From an uncultured Elusimicrobiales bacterium (GTDB taxonomy: Bacteria; Elusimicrobiota; Elusimicrobia; Elusimicrobiales; Elusimicrobiaceae), in the NCBI GenBank assembly GCA_944325225.1, contig CALUZQ010000010.1:1-47185 (forward strand): 47,185 nucleotides of DNA, read 5' to 3'. The notes below the pieces were generated by a model. The model was given only the letters and a program-made list of their open reading frames with translations. It ran no database searches and was not told the DNA's origin. Shown here in pieces: positions 40,062 through 47,185 of this stretch (position 1 is its first letter; each line of letters opens with the position of its first letter). Position numbers and translations under genes: made by a program.

Positions 40062-40107
40062 TGTACAAAGGGCGTCCGTTTTGGTAAAATATACCTACCG
40101 GTAGGTA
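40062..40107 (+). promoter_or_regulatory. Promoter and TetR-type operator of the efflux operon
   Basis: TGTACA (40062-40067), 17 bases, TAAAAT (40085-40090). A perfect 16-bp palindrome TACCTACC/GGTAGGTA (40092-40107) covers the predicted start site near 40097, so a dimeric repressor bound there would block initiation. It directly precedes a TetR-family gene, fitting autoregulation. Confidence 0.75.
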
Positions 40108-40129
40108 AAATATTTTTGGAAAAACTGTT

Positions 40130-40774
40130 ATGGAAAAACTGGATAAAAACGAACGGGAAACCCGTATGCGTGATGCGATAAAAAAGGCGGCTTTTTTGCT
40201 GATGGCCGAAAAAGGGCTGGACAAAGTGTCTATGCGCGAAATTGCCGAGAAAGTAAATGTTACGAAGCCCGTTCTGTATTATTATTTTAAAAATAAAGAA
40301 GATCTTTGCGACAGTATTATTGAAGATCATGAAAAAGCATTCAGCTTGCTGATTGCCCAAGTGCAGCAGCGAGCACAAGGACCGGAAGATGTTCTTTACG
40401 AGGGGCTTAAATCCCACTTGGATTTTTTTATGAAAGATCCCATCCATTCCAAGTTTGTGATTCAAATGATTTCCTATACACTGGATATGGACACGAAAAA
40501 AATCAAGCCCCGTTCCGAAAAGAGGCACATTCACAGTATGCTGGCGGAAGTGCTGCACCGGGAAGAAAAAAGAGGAACCCTGCCAAAAGGGGCGGTGGAA
40601 GATGTTGTCCGGTTGGTGTCGGGGCTTTCCACCGAGATTATGCTCAGCGCTTATCTGGATCAGCATGTCTGTCCCGGCACGGCAAAGGGAGTGCTGTATA
40701 ATAAAGAAATGATCGCCCGGCTTGTCAAAATCATTTTACTGGGAATTAAACAATACTACAAGGAACAAAAATAA
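40130..40774 (+). CDS. TetR/AcrR-family transcriptional repressor
   Basis: A 214-aa regulator. The N-terminal helix-turn-helix is typical: FLLMAEKGLDKVSMREIAEKV, then NVTKPVLYYYFKNKEDL (first part shown only as AEKGLDKVSMREIAEKV). The C-terminal ligand domain is divergent, as in the whole family. First gene of an operon with tolC-, adaptor- and RND-type genes, so it most likely represses the pump until a substrate binds. Weak GGAAA ribosome site; the tolC gene follows after 2 bases. Confidence 0.9.
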   Translation: MEKLDKNERETRMRDAIKKAAFLLMAEKGLDKVSMREIAEKVNVTKPVLYYYFKNKEDLCDSIIEDHEKAFSLLIAQVQQRAQGPEDVLYEGLKSHLDFFMKDPIHSKFVIQMISYTLDMDTKKIKPRSEKRHIHSMLAEVLHREEKRGTLPKGAVEDVVRLVSGLSTEIMLSAYLDQHVCPGTAKGVLYNKEMIARLVKIILLGIKQYYKEQK

Positions 40775-40776
40775 AT

Positions 40777-42153
40777 ATGAAAAAATGGTTAATACTCGCG
40801 CTAATGGCTGTATATGCGCCCGTATGTCTGGGGGCCGCCCCGGATAAAACCGCAAACAGTCTGTTTGCGGAGCGTGAAGAGGTGGAGGGAGAAAAGATTA
40901 CCATCGCGGACGCTATCCGCATGGCTCTTTCGGACAGCTACCAAATCATTGACGCCCAAAAGACGAAAGAAATCTATGAAGAACAGTTGGCCGAGGCCAA
41001 TTCGTATTTCTATCCGTCTTTGTCGTTGGACGGTTCTTATAACCGCGCACTTAAAAAAGGCAAAATTATTATGGGCTCCAACATTATTGAAATCGGACAA
41101 AATAACACCTATACGGCAGGGTTAAGCGGATCGTATGTGTTATGGTCCGGCGGCCAAATCCGCAATACGGCGCGGGCGGCCAAGGTGGGCGCGCAGACCG
41201 GGCTTTATAACCTGCGCCATGTGCAGGATTTAGTAACCCAGCAGGTGGTAAAGTTCTGCTACGACATTATCTACGCCGCCGCGCTGATTCATGTGCAGGA
41301 AGAATACTTGGATATCGCCAAACAGCACCTGGCCGAAGCCCAAGCCAAATATAAACAGGGGTTGGCCAGCAGCTTAGATGTATTAACCCAAAAAGTAAAA
41401 GTGGAAAATATTGAACCGCTGGTGCTTCAGGCCAAGAAAAATTTTGAACTGGGCAACTTGTATTTGCGGCAAATCTTAAACCGCGACCCGGAAGACAATA
41501 TCTATCTGACCTGGTCCGAAAAAGATTTGAAATTGCCGCTGACCCCTTCTTTGGACGAATTGTATCAAATCGCTATGGAACGCCGGCCGGAACTGGTGCT
41601 GGCTAAACTGGCGGTGGATGCGGCGCATTACAACATTAACATTGCCAAAGCGGGGCATATGCCGATTTTGGCCTTAAATGCGGACTATACTTACAACGGG
41701 GTAACCGATGTCGGGTTCCCGCAGCATAAACAGGATTATTATTGGTCCTCGTCGGCGGGGGTCAGCTTGAGCATTCCGCTGTTTGAAGGGGGCAAGGTAA
41801 GCTCTCAGGTGGCGCAGAAAGAACTGGCCTATGAACAGGCCGTAGCTGCCTATCAAAACAAGATGAAGAATGTGCGCATCCAGGTAAAAGAGGCCTGGCT
41901 GAATTTGGAAGAAGCGCGCTCGCGCATTGAAGCCACCAAGGGCGTGGTGGACCAAGCCCGCGAAAACTTAAACGCCCAGATGAAGCGTTACCGCGCGGGG
42001 CTTACCAGCCAGCTGGAAGTAAACGACGCTATTTCCAATGTGAACGATTCCGACCTGCAGTTTGTGCAGGCCGTATATGACGGGGCGATAGCGCTGTCTG
42101 ATTTAAAATTCGCCGTGGGGGCGGAGGTAGATTTGTATGAAAAGAAGAACTAA
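40777..42153 (+). CDS. TolC-family outer-membrane efflux protein
   Basis: A 458-aa protein with a signal peptide (about 1-20, ending CLGA). Two repeats of the outer-membrane efflux domain: the first with ITIADAIRMALSDSYQI and SYVLWSGGQIRNTARAAK, the second with ALNADYTYNGVTDVG, GVSLSIPLFEGGKVSSQV and QMKRYRAGLTSQLEVNDA. Long coiled-coil helices fit the periplasmic tunnel. It overlaps the adaptor gene by 17 bases. Outlet duct of the tripartite pump. Confidence 0.93.
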   Translation: MKKWLILALMAVYAPVCLGAAPDKTANSLFAEREEVEGEKITIADAIRMALSDSYQIIDAQKTKEIYEEQLAEANSYFYPSLSLDGSYNRALKKGKIIMGSNIIEIGQNNTYTAGLSGSYVLWSGGQIRNTARAAKVGAQTGLYNLRHVQDLVTQQVVKFCYDIIYAAALIHVQEEYLDIAKQHLAEAQAKYKQGLASSLDVLTQKVKVENIEPLVLQAKKNFELGNLYLRQILNRDPEDNIYLTWSEKDLKLPLTPSLDELYQIAMERRPELVLAKLAVDAAHYNINIAKAGHMPILALNADYTYNGVTDVGFPQHKQDYYWSSSAGVSLSIPLFEGGKVSSQVAQKELAYEQAVAAYQNKMKNVRIQVKEAWLNLEEARSRIEATKGVVDQARENLNAQMKRYRAGLTSQLEVNDAISNVNDSDLQFVQAVYDGAIALSDLKFAVGAEVDLYEKKN

Positions 42154-43045
42154 GAAAAGAATTGCCTGGGGGGTTGTTGTCCTGGCTTTTGTGATTGCGC
42201 TGGCAGTCATTTTTAAACCGAAGCCGGCCGGTCCGTTGGACGGTGTGGCGCGCGACGAATTTTTGGTTAAACAGGAAATCGTCCAAAAGCGTGATTTAAA
42301 GCACGAACTCTTGATGTCCGGCAGCATCAAAGCGCTGGAAGAAGCGACGCTTTTCCCGCGGGTGGAAGGCAAATTGATGAAAAACCTGCTGCGGGAAGGC
42401 GATCCGGTGAAGAAAAATCAAACCGTTTCGCTTATTGAACGCGACGAAGTCGGCGCGGTGTATGAACCGGTGGTGGTTCCTTCTACCATTACAGGCGTGA
42501 TTGGACGGGTCTATTTGGATCCGGGAGCCAATGTTACCCGCACTACGCCGGTGGCGTTGGTGGTCAACCAGGAAAAAGTGCGTATCGCCGTGGATATCCC
42601 GGAGCGCTATATCGGAGAAATTTATAAAGGGCAGTCCGCTACCCTACGCATAGATGCACTGCCCGGCAAAGAATTTGAAGCCAAACTGAGCATCATCAGC
42701 CCGGTAGTAGATTCCATGAGCCGCGCCGTGGCGGTGGAGTTCTATGCCGATAATCCCAAAGCCCTTTTAAAATCGGGCATGTTTGCCAAAGTGGATATTA
42801 CGCTGGCGGAAAAGAAGGATGCGGTTTCCGTTTCCAAACAAAGCGTTTATACCGATGAAGCAACCGGCGAAAATTATGTATTTATTCCTTCTACCGACGG
42901 TAAAACGGCGGTTCGGAAAAATGTAAAAACCGGGTTTGTAAACAGCAATTTCCTGGAAATTACCGAAGGTCTTTCCAACGGAGATGTGATTTTAGGATTT
43001 GTGTACGGGCTTAAAGACGGCAGCAAAATTGCACTGGAAAAATAA
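42137..43045 (+). CDS. RND efflux periplasmic adaptor (membrane fusion protein)
   Basis: A 302-aa adaptor with an N-terminal anchor helix (about 9-30) after a basic start (MKRRTKKR). The lipoyl-like halves are close together (ATLFPRVEGKLMKNLLREGD, VVPSTITGVIGRVYLDPG), so the alpha-hairpin is very short or missing. Then the beta-barrel (VRIAVDIPERYIGEIYKGQ) and the membrane-proximal domain. Such short adaptors occur in pumps of the HAE1 group. ATG lies within the end of the tolC gene; RBS is weak. The permease follows after 2 bases. Confidence 0.9.
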   Translation: MKRRTKKRIAWGVVVLAFVIALAVIFKPKPAGPLDGVARDEFLVKQEIVQKRDLKHELLMSGSIKALEEATLFPRVEGKLMKNLLREGDPVKKNQTVSLIERDEVGAVYEPVVVPSTITGVIGRVYLDPGANVTRTTPVALVVNQEKVRIAVDIPERYIGEIYKGQSATLRIDALPGKEFEAKLSIISPVVDSMSRAVAVEFYADNPKALLKSGMFAKVDITLAEKKDAVSVSKQSVYTDEATGENYVFIPSTDGKTAVRKNVKTGFVNSNFLEITEGLSNGDVILGFVYGLKDGSKIALEK

Positions 43046-43047
43046 GT

Positions 43048-46000
43048 ATGGAAGAAAACAATAACAATGTATTTCAGTCCCGTGAACTGGAAAGGGAGAA
43101 GATGAAACACGGCGGTTTTACCGCGGTGTTTATCCGCCGGCCGGTCGCTACGATTATGATGTGTATAGCGATTGTGGTGGTGGGTTTGATGTCTTACTCC
43201 GGAATGGGGGTAGGCATGTTCCCCAATGTGGATGTTCCCTATGTGCTGGTGCAGACTACATTGGCCGGCGCCAGCCCGGAAGAAATTGAAACTTCCGTTA
43301 CCAAGGTGATTGAAGAATCCGTCAACCAGGTGGAAGGGATTGACGAAATCAAGTCCCAAAGTATGGAAGGGGCTTCCTTGGTCAGCATTAAGTTTATGAT
43401 GGATAAAGACGGCGATGTGGCCGCGCAGGAAGTACGCGATAAAGTGGAACTCATTAAAAACGATTTGCCCGATGGGACGGAAGCCCCGGTCGTGCAGAAG
43501 TTGGATATGGATTCTATTGCGGTACTCAATGTCATCGTATCGGGCGACCGGGATATCGTGGATTTAACCGAAATCGCCAAAAAGAAAGTAAAAGAAAACA
43601 TTGAAAATATCCGCGGGGTCGGCGCCGTAACCATTGTAGGGGGCCGCGAACGCGAAATTCATATCACGGTCAATCCGCTGAAACTGTTCTCGTTAAATTT
43701 GCCGATTGGCGATGTGTCCAGCGCGCTGGCGGATCAGAATGTGGAAATCCCCGGCGGGCGCGTGGAACAGCAACACCAGGAATATACCTTGCGTATTTTG
43801 GGCCGTATTCCTACGGTGTCGGCGTTTAATGATGTGTTTATTGCCAACCGCAACGGCACTTCCATTAAAATTTCCGATATCGGCTACGCAGAGGATTCCG
43901 GCGAATACGAACGCGAATCCACCTTCTTAAACAAACGCCGTTCCGTTACGCTGGAAGTAACCAAACAATCCGGTACCAATACCCTGGCTGTTGTACAGGG
44001 CGTAAAAGATAAACTGGAAAGAATCAAACCCACCTTGCCGCAGGATATTTCCATTTCGCTGATGATGGACCAGTCCGGCAACATTAAGGCGTCCGTACAC
44101 AGCGTGTTGGAACACTTGGTGCTGGGCGGTTTCTTGGCAGGCGTAATGGTGCTTTTGTTTATGGGTTCCTTGCGTTCCACCTTTATTGCTTTCCTCGCGA
44201 TGCCTATTTCCATTATCGGTTCGTTTATCTTTATGAAGATGAGCGGATTTACCATTGATACGATGACGCTGTTGGGGCTGACGGTGGCCGTAGGTATCGT
44301 TATTGACGACGCAATCGTGATGTTGGAAAACATTTTCCGCCACATGGAAAAGTACGGCAAAAGCCCCAAAGTGGCGGCTGTGGACGGTTCGCGCGAAATT
44401 ACCTCCACCGTCGTCGCAACGACGCTTTCCATCTTGGTCATCTTCCTGCCGCTGGCGTATATGAGCGGTATTGTGGGCCGCATCGTAAACAGCTACGGGA
44501 TGACGGTGGTGTTTGCTATTGCGCTGTCGGGTATTGTGGCCTTGACGCTGACACCTATGCTCTGCGCCAAAATGCTTAAACAAGGCGAACAGAAAACGAA
44601 GCTGGACCATGCGGTGGATAATGTCAACAAACAGCTGGTAGAATGGTATATTCCCTTGTTGGATTGGGCTATTCATCACCGCAAAACGATGGTGGGGCTG
44701 GCGTTTCTGTGTATGGCGCTGTTGGTGCCGATGTTGGCGCGCGTGGGCGGGGAATTTATCCCGACCGACGACAGCGGAAAAGTGCAAATCTCGGTAGAGG
44801 CCCCGGTGGGGACCAGTTATACCGATACGCTGGATATCTTGCAGCAAATTGAAAAAGATGTCCGTCGGCTGCCGCATGTAAAAGATACCTTAATTGCCGC
44901 GGGGGTAGGTTCCAGCAGTTTTGTAACTTCCAATCCGTCCAATAAAGGGTATATCCGCATTGAATTTGAGGACCGCGAAAAACGCGAAGGAATCACGACT
45001 TCCCAGTATTTGGAAGCCGTCCGCGGGCTGATGCAAAAATATACGGGGCTTAAAACTAACTCGTATGTAGTCAGCGATACTCCTTCTTCCGGGTCGTATG
45101 ATTTGGAATTTGTTATTTCCGGGCCGGATATTGACAAACTCAGCGAATACGGCAACGCAATGATTGAACAACTTTCCAAAGATCCGCGTTTTACGGATTT
45201 GGATTTGTCGCTGGACTTGTCCAAACCGGAATACCGCGTAGTCATCAACCGCGAAAAAGCGCAGAATATGGGCGTGAAGATTTCGTCTATTGCTTCGGCG
45301 CTTCGCACGATGGTAGGCGGCGAGGACGATATTACCAAGTTCAAAGAAGGCGACGAACTGTATGATGTGCGTGTGCGCGTGGCGGAAGAATACCGCGATA
45401 CCAAAGAAGCTATCTCCGCCCTTATGGTGCCTGGCACGATCAATGGGGAGGATAAAATCCTCCGCTTAGACAGCGTGGCCGCTATTGAAGAAGGCACCGG
45501 TCCCAGCCAGATTGACCGCCATAACCGCCAGCGCCAGGTAACTGTGCAGGCCAACCTCAACGGCATTGACACGCGTTCGGCCCTGGGGATTATGAACAAG
45601 GTATTTAACCAGTTGGATGCCGGCGCCGAATATACGGGCGGGGTAACGGGTATGAGTGAAGAAATGAACAAAATGTTTATGTCCTTTATTGTGGCGTTCG
45701 TTTTGGCGTTCTTCTTTAAATATATGATTCTGGCCGCCCAGTTTGAAAGCTATACGCACCCGGTAGCCATTATTATTTCCCTGCCGTTAACGCTGCCGTT
45801 TGCGGTGCTTTCGCTGTTCTTAACGGGCCAGTCGCTGAACTTGTACAGCTTGCTGGGTATATTCATGTTGATTGGGGTCGTTAGTAAGAACGCTATTTTG
45901 CAGACGGACTATACCAACCAGCTGCGGGCCCGCGGATACGGCCGTACGGACGCTATCCTGCAGGCCAACCGCGTGCGCTTGCGCCCGATTTTGATGACCA

Positions 46001-46254
46001 CGCTCACCCTGATTATGGGGGTGGCGCCGATGATCTTCTCCAACGGGGCCGGCGCAGAACAGCGCCGCAGTTTGGCCATTGTAATTGTGGGCGGGCAGGC
46101 GCTGTCGCTGCTGGTTACGCTCTTGATGACGCCCGTTACTTATATTCTGATGGACGAATTGGGCGATTGGTTCAACTATAAGTTTAAAGGGATTCCTTAT
46201 CCGGAAGATAAAAGCAAAGACACTATTTTGCCGGAAGTTCCGGAAGAAGATTAA
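43048..46254 (+). CDS. RND-family efflux permease (HAE1/AcrB-like)
   Basis: A 1068-aa inner-membrane pump driven by protons. Twelve helices in two halves with two large periplasmic loops each. Entry signature AVFIRRPVATIMMCIAIVVVG; the proton relay Asp-Asp is in VAVGIVIDDAIVMLEN, the partner Lys in GVVSKNAILQTDY; the second half has RLRPILMTTLTLIMGVAP. The N-terminus carries about 20 extra polar residues. Last gene of the tetR operon, ended by a strong hairpin. Substrate cannot be told; drugs, bile-type detergents or fatty acids are typical. Confidence 0.95.
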   Translation: MEENNNNVFQSRELEREKMKHGGFTAVFIRRPVATIMMCIAIVVVGLMSYSGMGVGMFPNVDVPYVLVQTTLAGASPEEIETSVTKVIEESVNQVEGIDEIKSQSMEGASLVSIKFMMDKDGDVAAQEVRDKVELIKNDLPDGTEAPVVQKLDMDSIAVLNVIVSGDRDIVDLTEIAKKKVKENIENIRGVGAVTIVGGREREIHITVNPLKLFSLNLPIGDVSSALADQNVEIPGGRVEQQHQEYTLRILGRIPTVSAFNDVFIANRNGTSIKISDIGYAEDSGEYERESTFLNKRRSVTLEVTKQSGTNTLAVVQGVKDKLERIKPTLPQDISISLMMDQSGNIKASVHSVLEHLVLGGFLAGVMVLLFMGSLRSTFIAFLAMPISIIGSFIFMKMSGFTIDTMTLLGLTVAVGIVIDDAIVMLENIFRHMEKYGKSPKVAAVDGSREITSTVVATTLSILVIFLPLAYMSGIVGRIVNSYGMTVVFAIALSGIVALTLTPMLCAKMLKQGEQKTKLDHAVDNVNKQLVEWYIPLLDWAIHHRKTMVGLAFLCMALLVPMLARVGGEFIPTDDSGKVQISVEAPVGTSYTDTLDILQQIEKDVRRLPHVKDTLIAAGVGSSSFVTSNPSNKGYIRIEFEDREKREGITTSQYLEAVRGLMQKYTGLKTNSYVVSDTPSSGSYDLEFVISGPDIDKLSEYGNAMIEQLSKDPRFTDLDLSLDLSKPEYRVVINREKAQNMGVKISSIASALRTMVGGEDDITKFKEGDELYDVRVRVAEEYRDTKEAISALMVPGTINGEDKILRLDSVAAIEEGTGPSQIDRHNRQRQVTVQANLNGIDTRSALGIMNKVFNQLDAGAEYTGGVTGMSEEMNKMFMSFIVAFVLAFFFKYMILAAQFESYTHPVAIIISLPLTLPFAVLSLFLTGQSLNLYSLLGIFMLIGVVSKNAILQTDYTNQLRARGYGRTDAILQANRVRLRPILMTTLTLIMGVAPMIFSNGAGAEQRRSLAIVIVGGQALSLLVTLLMTPVTYILMDELGDWFNYKFKGIPYPEDKSKDTILPEVPEED

Positions 46255-46277
46255 TCCGTCTAAACAGGAAAACAGCA

Positions 46278-46304
46278 AACGCCGGAGCATTCGCTCCGGC
46301 GTTT
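46278..46304 (+). terminator. Terminator of the efflux operon
   Basis: AAACGCCGGAGC, loop ATTC, GCTCCGGCGTTTT. It lies 23 bases after the permease stop. Confidence 0.92.
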
Positions 46305-46389
46305 TGGTATCTTATGAAAGGGCTGCCGGCCGCGCTGGGCAAAGCCGCCCGATCCGCCACTCCAACGAGCGGTAGAAATGAGGGCAATT

Positions 46390-46412
46390 AAAAACCGCGC
46401 GGGGAGGCGCGG
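46390..46412 (-). terminator. Terminator of tRNA-Cys
   Basis: On the minus strand CCGCGC, loop CTCCCC, GCGCGG, then TTTTT. It lies 15 bases behind the tRNA 3' end. Confidence 0.88.
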
Positions 46413-46426
46413 TTATCAAAAGAAAA

Positions 46427-46498
46427 AGGTGCGGGCGGGAATCGAACCCACGAATATCAGTTTTGCAGACTGACGCCTTACCACTTGGCCACCGCACC
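46427..46498 (-). tRNA. tRNA-Cys (anticodon GCA)
   Basis: Acceptor GGTGCGG/CCGCACC, short D stem GCC/GGC, anticodon arm TCAGT-CTGCAAA-ACTGA giving GCA, T arm GTGGG-TTCGATT-CCCGC, discriminator U as required by CysRS. No CCA is encoded; it has to be added by the CCA-adding enzyme. A TATAAT on the minus strand (46531-46526) lies upstream. Confidence 0.95.
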
Positions 46499-46570
46499 GT
46501 ATCATCAAATTGTGAATGCTCATTTATTATAGCAAAAAAAGAAGGGTTTAGAAAGAAACAAATTTAGGAC

Positions 46571-46603
46571 TTGATTTTTTGTACTTGCTGGTTATACTAG
46601 CAA
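46571..46603 (+). promoter_or_regulatory. Strong promoter with inverted repeat around the -10
   Basis: TTGATT (46571-46576), 16 bases, TATACT (46593-46598). TTGCT (46585-46589) and AGCAA (46599-46603) form an inverted repeat with the -10 box in its centre, a possible operator. Expected start near 46605, directly at the foot of the RNA structure that follows. Confidence 0.6.
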
Positions 46604-46604
46604 T

Positions 46605-46927
46605 ATGGGAGTGCCACCATCACCCGTTTTAGGGTACGCCTCTTGTAGGGGAATCGGCCTCCCAACTTTTTTGTATAGCCGGGCGCGCGAAATGCTGCCC
46701 GGCTTTTGTGCGGGTTCTTCTTTTGAGCGAAGCACGGCACCGGGGAGAGTGCCCCGGCAGTGGCCGAAATCCTAGGCATTATTCTTTTGGCTGCCGGGCA
46801 GGTGTTTCGGTTTGTTGGCTGGTTTGGCGGGAATCTCTCCCAGCCAGTTCCCCGAGGAGCCATTTACTGTATTTTTTGAAAAATTTTAGTATAATAAAAA
46901 AAAGGCCCCCAAACGGGGGCCGTTTTT
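46605..46927 (+). ncRNA. Candidate structured non-coding RNA of unknown family
   Basis: Gene-free stretch of about 320 bases packed with inverted repeats. The 5' part (46606-46666) is a three-way junction: outer stem UGGGAG(U)GCC/GGCCUCCCA, inner hairpins ACCC-GUUUUA-GGGU and CCUC-UUGUA-GGGG, followed by six U (46667-46672). Next AGCCGGGC/GCCCGGCU plus UUU (677-707), CGGC..CCGGGG-AGAGUG-CCCCGG..GCCG, CCGAAA/UUUCGG, and GGCU..GGGA-AUCUC-UCCC..AGCC. A strong terminator (46904-46927) ends it. It has no open frame with a ribosome site. I find none of the signatures of RNase P RNA, tmRNA, SRP RNA or 6S RNA. The product may be one long RNA or a short 68-base RNA ending at the first U run. Confidence 0.5.
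46904..46927. terminator. Terminator before the tRNA pair
   Basis: GGCCCCC, loop AAAC, GGGGGCC, then G and TTTTT on plus; eight T on minus. A perfect TATAAT (46890-46895) lies at its foot, the same layout as at 3687-3720. Confidence 0.88.
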
Positions 46928-46985
46928 GACGCCGGTTGTTGCCTAGGGCCAGCCCCTGGGGCTTCCGTCTTTGGCTGTTTTTTGA

Positions 46986-46991
46986 TATAAT
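46986..46991 (+). promoter_or_regulatory. -10 box of the tRNA-Gly/tRNA-Thr unit
   Basis: Perfect TATAAT 17 bases before the tRNA-Gly 5' end; -35 not clear. Upstream, 46951-46963 (AGCCCC-T-GGGGCT) is a small palindrome. Confidence 0.55.
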
Positions 46992-47008
46992 AAAGTATAT
47001 TGCCTGAT

Positions 47009-47079
47009 GCGGGCGTAGTTCAATGGTAGAACACTAGCCTTCCAAGCTTGATACGTGGGTTCGATTCCCATCGCCCGCT
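47009..47079 (+). tRNA. tRNA-Gly (anticodon TCC)
   Basis: Acceptor GCGGGCG/CGCCCGC, D arm GTTC/GAAC, anticodon arm CTAGC-CTTCCAA-GCTTG giving UCC, T arm GTGGG-TTCGATT-CCCAT, discriminator U, no encoded CCA. The second pair of the anticodon stem is a U-U mismatch. Reads GGA/GGG. Confidence 0.93.
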
Positions 47080-47112
47080 TGGTTATTTTCCCGCTTCGGC
47101 GGCAAAACAAAT

Positions 47113-47185
47113 GCTGGGGTAGCTCAGTAGGTAGAGCATCTCCATGGTAAGGAGAAGGTCGTGGGTTCGATTCCCACTCCCAGCT
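47113..47185 (+). tRNA. tRNA-Thr (anticodon GGT), 3' end at window edge
   Basis: Acceptor GCTGGGG/TCCCAGC (last pair G-U), D arm GCTC/GAGC, anticodon arm TCTCC-ATGGTAA-GGAGA giving GGU, T arm GTGGG-TTCGATT-CCCAC. The window ends at the discriminator base, so an encoded CCA cannot be judged. Same order as glyT-thrT before tufB in E. coli. Confidence 0.93.

Noticed and set aside
43884-44877. Long minus-strand open frames under the RND permease
   Set aside because: Antisense shadows of a conserved gene; composition follows the codon pattern of the plus strand.
46597-46863. An 88-codon minus-strand frame in the RNA locus
   Set aside because: It has no ribosome site, a basic and Pro-rich translation without family, and the DNA is dominated by stem-loops instead.
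46605-46927. RNase P RNA, tmRNA, SRP RNA, 6S RNA or a cobalamin, TPP or purine riboswitch
   Set aside because: The conserved cores I know (for example GAGGAAAGTCC, the tRNA-like ends with a tag frame, GGAAGGAAGCAGCC, the long 6S bubble) are missing on both strands.

Overview
The window is a 47 kb piece of chromosome from a Gram-negative bacterium with a small, tightly packed genome and roughly half G+C. Envelope genes (TolC/RND efflux, several signal peptides, an outer-membrane barrel-like protein) and a MurE carrying the DNPR motif point to a two-membrane cell with meso-diaminopimelate peptidoglycan. I lean towards Elusimicrobiota (gut type) from the general look: TATAAT boxes set very close to start codons, a deoxyhypusine-synthase-like gene, very short spacers. 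Nothing in the window is diagnostic, so the taxon is an inference.

Layout. 1-2722: end of the ATP synthase operon (atpG, atpD, atpC). 2849-4884: an SPFH/prohibitin protein and a membrane-anchored Sel1-repeat protein. 4958-9695 (minus): four tandem secreted proteins with a trypsin-like fold. Three have Cys where the catalytic Ser should be and the fourth has lost its catalytic residues. This is the most unusual locus. 9839-11086 (minus): glyA. 11237-17976: one compact transcription unit with a deoxyhypusine-synthase-like gene, a barrel-like protein, DoxX, dnaX, recR and comEC. 18006-19617: guanine deaminase and an unrecognised secreted protein. 19618-25361 (minus): a five-gene unit (AI-2E-type permease, ampG, murQ, anmK, nagZ) that takes up and recycles cell-wall fragments.

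25486-25801: tRNA-Val whose 3' end and terminator are duplicated around a 124-bp GC-rich insert. 25912-31367: marC, uvrB, a degenerate biotin ligase, an orphan receiver protein, tilS and an alpha/beta hydrolase. 31396-34249: murE-murD. 34299-35981 (minus): sppA and a small membrane protein. 36123-39980: dapA-asd-dapB and a MurC/Mpl-like ligase, which supply DAP and muropeptide precursors. 40130-46254: a tetR-tolC-adaptor-RND efflux operon with a clear palindromic operator. 46427-47185: tRNA-Cys (minus), a strong promoter feeding a highly structured, probably non-coding RNA region, then tRNA-Gly and tRNA-Thr.

Shared themes. Cell-wall metabolism recurs (DAP synthesis, Mur ligases, recycling, DoxX/ComEC/SppA membrane functions). 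Several genes (uvrB, the biotin-ligase-like gene, tilS, the hydrolase, perhaps murE) have a -10 box ending 6-7 bases before the start codon and no Shine-Dalgarno sequence, which suggests leaderless mRNAs. The items most worth following up are the Cys-nucleophile protease array, the structured RNA locus at 46605-46927, the tRNA-Val duplication and the divergent MurC-like ligase with a Cys-rich tail.
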